Assembly: GCA_018340805.1 (NCBI GenBank)
Contig: JACMZG010000008.1
Coordinates: 21,313,930-21,377,929, forward strand
Direction: 5' to 3'
DNA: 64,000 nt
From: Microvelia longipes
Lineage: Eukaryota; Arthropoda; Insecta; Hemiptera; Veliidae
The first letter of the stretch is position 1. Each line of letters starts with the position of its first letter. A model generated the notes under the pieces. That model saw only the letters and a program-made list of their open reading frames with translations, ran no database searches and had not been told where the DNA came from. Below are positions 59,060 to 64,000 of the stretch, piece after piece. The translations under genes were made by a program, and so were the position numbers.

Positions 59060-59582
59060 TAAGGATTACTCTTTTCGGTATAAAATTTTAGACTAGAAAA
59101 CTAGTCTCAAGAAAAGCATAGAGCATGAGTAGGTGAAGGTCTTCATAACAAACCCCATATAATAGGGTATCAGATGTAAAATTTTAGACTAGGAAACTGT
59201 CTTATATGGGATATTGTGATTAAAATTACACATACGACATGAATTATTGAGGGGTAGGGTCATCATTAGATCAAAATTAGTCTAAATCTAGTCTCAAATT
59301 TCGGATGGATATTATTTTTGAAACTACGCATACAACATAACTTGTGGGTGGGGTTATTACATAAAGCCCTATATGATAATGTGGTAGGTACATCAGATGA
59401 AAAATTAGAGTAATAACAGGTTCTAAGAAGAGGGAGTGGGGATATTGTAACTGAAAACTAAACATGACGCAAGAATTTTGGATAAGAAATATGTTTAACC
59501 CCATATAATAGAGGTATCAGGTGAAAAAATTTAGACAAGAAATCTGGTCTGAAGTAGATGGTGGGGGTAATATGTTACAAAG
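59060..59582 (+). repeat. Degenerate tandem repeat, left of MULE-like element
   Basis: Units of about 100-170 bp with phrases such as GGGTATCAGATGTAAAATTT, TTAGACTAGGAAACTGTCTT and GGGATATTGTGATT. The same phrases resume at 62,520-62,720 on the far side of the 2.64-kb element. Confidence 0.75.
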
Positions 59583-60568
59583 ACAAGATTCTAGGGATTC
59601 TATGGGAAGGATATTTCAAAATGTGATATTTAGAGATTTCACCCAGGTTTAGTGTAATTCTTTTGGCATTTTCAAATAAACCACGCGGGTTTAATCTATT
59701 TGCGGGTTGTTTTTTGAGGAAATGTTTTCATTTTATTTTAATTTTTTCTAGTTCTACGATTTTTATTAAAAAGTTAATGAATATTTACTTTATAGTGTCA
59801 AATATAAATAAATAATATGTTTATTTATACTGAATTACAAATAAAATAAAACAATTTGACATCAATTTATAGTATAAACTAGGATGGACTTTAAAAAATC
59901 AGTTCTTCCGCCCATCTTGCCATAAAAAAGTAATAGAAAACAAAATTATGGTCATATTATAAATTAAAAAATTATATTATATTATAATTATATCATATTA
60001 GAAATATAAATTATTTCTTATTTTATTTTGAATTTAAAATACTTATTTCTAAATTTTAATAAATGTTTTTATTTTTGATTAATCCAAATTGCAGTCCGCA
60101 TCGTTGTACAAAAAATTTTTAAGAAACTTTTGGCTCATTTGTTTAAAATTTTGCTTATTTTTTTGCGTTGCTAAAACTTTTAAGATTTATACTTATTTCT
60201 TTTTTTGCGTTTTATTTTACTCAAATTCTATCTCTAGGCTCTATCAACATGCCAAGGGCAAAAAGTCTAAATCTATCAGCAGAAGGCATTACTGCCGACT
60301 AGGCTAAAAAGAATTGCACCCGGCATCACTGCCATATTTCTATAGAATATCTAGTAGAGCATCCTTAAATATGATTAAGACAAAATCATCTTGTTCTAAA
60401 AATATGTGGGTCTTCTAGGACATGACCTTTCGGTTTATAAAATCGCCAGCATTATTGTCAAAATTCTGCATTCTGCTGAACCCAGGCATGAACACTCAGA
60501 TGATCCTCCTTATGCAAAACTTCATTTTTATTTAAGTTATACATTTTAAAAAATTTTACAATTTTTTT

Positions 60569-60841
60569 TTAAGTAAATGGAATTTGATAAACGTTTTTAT
60601 CAACCAGTGATTCCCTTACTAGATCTAAAATAACATCCAAAGAAATTTTTTGGGCTATTTGTTTGGCGAATTTTTCTCGCTCCGACTTACTTAAAGTTAG
60701 CCTTCCTATTTCAAACTCATGCCCAACATGAGTGGAGGATATACGAGTATACTCTAAATCGCACGAACCTGTAGAAGAGATGGTCAAAGACATTTTAGCT
60801 GTACAGTGACCAAAACCTATAAAGGAAATGGCGAAAGGCAA
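60569..60841 (-). pseudogene. Possible transposase N-terminal remnant inside the MULE-like element
   Basis: 90-codon frame with LTLSKSEREKFAKQIAQKIS, then LDVILDLVRESLVDKNVY. I recall a similar segment (xSxxExxxIAxxxxxGxxxxxILxxIR) preceding MULE transposase domains in insects, but I cannot confirm this here. The catalytic core is absent. Placement inside a 9-bp-duplication TIR element supports the idea. Alternatively a chance frame or captured gene piece. Confidence 0.4.
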
Positions 60842-61045
60842 GAGAATAAACGATTACAAAGCAAAAAAGTTTCATCATCAGCTTAGGAGGACATGTCATA
60901 ATCTCAAGATCGCTAGCGCACCAGACTTTACCGTTGTTGAAAGCGAAAAATTTTAAATCAAATCAAAGCAAAAAAATAACTTTATTGCCATAATACAAAA
61001 TAGTACAAAAAAACAATGAAACTATAAAATTTGAGATAATTTATA

Positions 61046-61972
61046 GTACGACACACGGCTAAAATCAATTGACATCCCGCCAAATCTCAATGCTTTCAAC
61101 CCTCATTTTAAATAAAAAAATCCCTTCTTTATAGTAACAAAAAAAATCCCCACTCTGGCAACACTGAAAGTCAGGTTATGTTTTGAATTTTATGATTTGT
61201 TTTTATTTGATATCGTATTTTTTTATTTTTAAAAATTTATTTATTTACTTTTTTAAGTAAGAACATCGCTGTATCTTATAAATTTTTAATAAGTGTTGCA
61301 TTAAATTTGTTAGGAAGTATGAATTAAGTGAAGTTAAAGTTTTTGATTACGTAATGCAATGGATCATAATAGTTCTATGATAAAAGTTTGACGATTTTAA
61401 TAAATCGTCAGCTTTAATTACTTTTTTCCAAAATAAACTGCTTTTTTGTGTCAAGTTTGTATAATTGAATGCGTATTGTTTATATTATAAAAATAATATG
61501 ACACAATATGCATTCAAGACTTAAAAAAGTCAGACTGTCATCTATTGAAAGACATTGGCATTTTTCGAAAAAAAATGCTGTCTTTTGGTTGACAGACCCC
61601 AAACCCTGCGCTGTACTCTAATATCAAGAAATGCTTGAAGAATACATCAATGTCCATGCGTCAAATATAGGCACTCAGATCATATTACAACTCTGCAATA
61701 ATTGGATGAATTAAATAGATTGGAATGGAACGAAACGAACTCGAACAGATAAATATGCACAAAGAGGGAAATAAAAGCGACGCGAGGTTTCAAATATTTA
61801 CAACCAGTGTTGCCTTTTTATTGATTTTATTTACGAAAAAGGTATTTTTTTTATACCGAGGTTGGCATAAAGTGGAGGGGGAAAGAGCGGGGTCGGTCTG
61901 AACCAATAGGAATTCTTTCCCTCACAGATTTTTGCGGGTGTCAATTGATTTTAGCCGTGTGTCGTATTATAA
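61046..61972. repeat. Inverted-repeat insertion nested in the MULE-like element
   Basis: TACGACACACGGCTAAAATC, continuing AATTGACA, at 61,046 returns inverted (TGTCAATTGATTTTAGCCGT GTGTCGTA) ending at about 61,972. Arms of about 35 bp. The interior contains a smaller inverted pair (GAATGCGTATTG, CAATATGCATTC) at 61,468-61,525. No target duplication could be fixed. Confidence 0.65.
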
Positions 61973-62519
61973 TAATTTAAAAATATGTATTCAAATTTAA
62001 AATAAAAATCATTTATTTTATACTATAAAAATAAATATTTAATAAAAACCGTAGAATTTGTGAAAAATGAAATGGATACATTTTATCAAAATCAACCCGT
62101 AAATAAATTAAACCCGCATGATTTCTTTGAAAATGCAAAAAATAACAAACGTAACCTGGGTTAAATACCTAAATTTCACATTTTAAAAAAGCCTTCCCAT
62201 AGAATCCCTAGAATCTTGTGTTACAAAGTAGCCACCCGACATGCGTTATGGGTGGGGTGGGCTCTGCAAGACGTATTAAATCTGGTCATAAGTAGTAGAG
62301 GGATAAAATAAAATAAATATCCGCTTAAGACCTTTCGACCCATCAGGGTATGCACCCTGCGGAAACCACATCAGGTAGATTGCATCTACTATCCGCTAAG
62401 AATTAATTAAAGTTGGCGAAATCTGTTAATTAGAAATAACATTTATATAATCTTAGCTCTGGCTGCGTACCCGAGTCCTCCTGCATACAAGTCGCGTACT
62501 ATAACGATCACTCCCACGG

Positions 62520-62720
62520 AGTTAGATGGACCGGATATTATGTTTTGAAAAATAAACACGCAGCAAGGGGTTGAGGAGAGGGGAGGCTCTTCGTTAGGTA
62601 AACTCATACGATAGGGGATCAGATGAAAAATTAGACTAAAACCAGGTCTTAAGTAGAGGGAGTGGGGGGGGAGGGGATTATAACTGATAACTAAATATGG
62701 AGCAAGAGTTGAGGAGAGGG
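62520..62720 (+). repeat. Degenerate tandem repeat, right of MULE-like element
   Basis: GGGGATCAGATGAAAAATTA, GACTAAAACCAGGTCTTAAG and TAACTGATAACTAAATATGG repeat phrases from 59,160-59,560. The element therefore inserted into or next to a pre-existing tandem array. Confidence 0.7.
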
Positions 62721-62849
62721 GTACACAAAGTTATAGGAATAGGGGCGTTGTCTGCTGTTAAGCGTACGCTAGCTAAATTCCCAGTCACACCTCACACCTC
62801 TGTGTCAAATGCTTTAGTTAATATTGTAATAGAATTTATATTTTAATGT

Positions 62850-63100
62850 GCATACTATGGGAATAGTATGCAAGTGCATACTATTCCCATAGGATCCTAC
62901 TTACTACTCCCAGCATCCTACATACTACTCCTTCCCTACATCCTTGCATACTATTCCCATAGAATCCTACTTACTACTCCCAGCATCCTATATACTACTC
63001 CTTCCCTACATCCTTGCATACTATTCCCATAGGATCCTACTTACTACTCCCAGCATCCTACATACTACTCCTTCCCTACATCCTTGCATACTATTCCCGA
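62850..63100 (+). repeat. 70-bp minisatellite, 3.2 units, preceded by a palindrome
   Basis: Units start TGCATACTATTCCCATAGGA at 62,875, 62,945, 63,015 and (partial) 63,085; the period is exactly 70. Units 1 and 3 look the same; unit 2 differs by AGAATCC and CTATATAC. Just before, GCATACTATGGGAATAGTATGC (62,851-62,872) is a perfect palindrome made from the unit's first bases. Confidence 0.93.
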
Positions 63101-63379
63101 AGGAGAAGTCTCCTTGGAAAAATCCGGAAATATTTTAGTTACATGTGATAATGCATCATGACTCGTTACTCAGAATAAGAAGCTCAACCGAAAACCTTAG
63201 AAAGAAATGGATTGTTGATCAAAGAAGGACGCAGTTTATGTAACCGTCGGATATACCCTGTAGGCATGTACCTTAAACTTAGGCTTAATGAGTGCTCCTT
63301 ATAGGTTAAGATCAAACATTCAATTTATTTAGTCACTTGTTGTGAATCACTATGAAGTGACTCACAACACAGCTGCAGT

Positions 63380-63670
63380 TGAAAGTGGTAAACAAAATTC
63401 CTTTAGGAGAATTTAGTTCATGTACCAGATTCGTAGAAGTATGATAAGAACGATAGGGTCTTATAGAATGATAGCATTTCCAGTTATTTAGTTTAGAAAC
63501 CATGTACTTCTTTCTCAGAAAGAAGATATCAAACACCTGCGGACAAGTTACTCTCTGATAAGAGTGATAAGGTCTCTTAGAATGATGCATTTCCTGTTAT
63601 TTAGTGAATAAATCTCATGTACTTCTTATCGCACCAAACTTCCATGTACTAGTTTCCTAGAATATGATAA
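63380..63670 (+). repeat. Short degenerate repeats
   Basis: Phrases like GATAAGARYGATARGGTCTY, TTAGAATGATRGCATTTCC and CATGTACTTCTT recur two to three times (63,418-63,505, 63,550-63,625, 63,640-63,680). No gene. Confidence 0.6.
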
Positions 63671-63719
63671 GAGTGATTACATTTTGGCCAGCCCCCTCCA
63701 AAGGAGGTGGTAAATAACG

Positions 63720-63880
63720 TGGTATAAAAAGGTATGCATCTTATGGGAAGGAGAGAGACAGGTTCAAGTTCAGTTTTAAGCAAGTTAACCGTGCAGTTAG
63801 TTAAAAGTTATTCTCAACAGTCAGGTCGTGCAACCTCATGAAGTCCATCTCACTAATATGGTTAGCCACCATCCGTAAGT
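63720..63880 (+). promoter_or_regulatory. Possible promoter and first-exon donor
   Basis: GGTATAAAAAGG at 63,721 is a good TATA box. An arthropod-initiator-like TTCAGTT lies about 45 bases downstream, a little far. CCGTAAGTA at about 63,873 would make a splice donor. No coding sequence follows before the window ends, so this could also be an LTR fragment. Confidence 0.25.
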
Positions 63881-64000
63881 ACTAAATGTGATCTTTTACG
63901 TGTCATTAAATTAAAGCCATCAATTCCATGAACAATTCATTAGGAGTTAACTGATTCCCAAATATAGTGCTTTGAGGCTAAGTAGAGAGGGGCTCACATA

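Larger units (their letters stand above)
59583..62219. mobile_element. Mutator-like TIR element, 2,637 bp, 9-bp target duplication
   Basis: GTTACAAAG flanks both sides (59,574-59,582 and 62,220-62,228). The ends start ACAAGATTCTAGGGATTCTA and the inverted similarity extends about 250 bp (59,583-59,850 against 61,960-62,219). Long TIRs plus a 9-bp duplication fit Mutator-like elements (8-11 bp). Only a short coding remnant (60,569-60,841) is seen, so it is non-autonomous. Confidence 0.82.

Noticed and set aside
59277..60307. Short open frames near the left end of the MULE-like element
   Set aside because: Low-complexity, AT-driven frames with no recognisable motif; not supported as genes.

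Overview
The window looks like a piece of a repeat-rich, strongly AT-biased insect genome. The evidence is a GT-AG spliced gene, very long introns, BEL/Pao, Mag-like Gypsy, Copia, Jockey-type and RTE-type retroelements, a Polinton/Maverick-type DNA polymerase, tRNA-headed SINEs and many AT microsatellites. I cannot name the species from the sequence. Nothing here is bacterial: there are no operons, ribosome binding sites or CRISPR arrays.

Host genes. The only convincing host genes encode 1-acylglycerol-3-phosphate acyltransferase (AGPAT), the enzyme that makes phosphatidic acid. Copy B can be assembled completely on the minus strand from five exons between 34,767 and 19,997. All junctions are GT-AG, the phases agree, and the predicted protein is 260 aa with all four acyltransferase motifs. 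Copy A is a tandem paralog: its exon 1 lies at 3,284-3,109 and its exon 2 runs off the left edge. Homology between the copies extends into intron 1 and far upstream (roughly 1-11,300 against 34,030-41,700), so this is a segmental tandem duplication since littered with insertions.

Layout. 1-11,400: copy A and its upstream flank, broken up by a 1.74-kb foldback element, a 935-bp SINE and LINE pieces. 11,500-19,400: retroelement graveyard (BEL integrase fragment, a neat gag-only LTR element, a satellite built on GCGAGCGAAGCGAGC, a BEL reverse transcriptase, a Copia fragment). 20,000-34,800: AGPAT copy B, whose 8.9-kb last intron holds a complete Gypsy element, a TIR element and a truncated Jockey-like LINE. 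34,800-44,500: duplicated flank with LINE fragments and a hairpin-rich minisatellite. 44,500-58,950: a decayed Polinton-type DNA polymerase B gene split by a young BEL retrotransposon. 59,000-64,000: degenerate tandem repeats, a 2.64-kb Mutator-like TIR element, a 70-bp minisatellite and an unexplained right end.

Assembly caveat. Exactly 1,000 Ns (50,919-51,918) separate two almost identical 3.7-kb stretches (47,224-50,918 and 51,919-55,608) that differ mainly by 1-2 base indels. The best reading is one locus represented twice by unmerged contig ends, so the real structure is a single BEL insertion in a single polymerase gene. I found no clearly new biological system. The most interesting items are the BEL-split polymerase, the gag-only LTR element, the long foldback, the long SINE, the hairpin minisatellite and the split, duplicated AGPAT gene.
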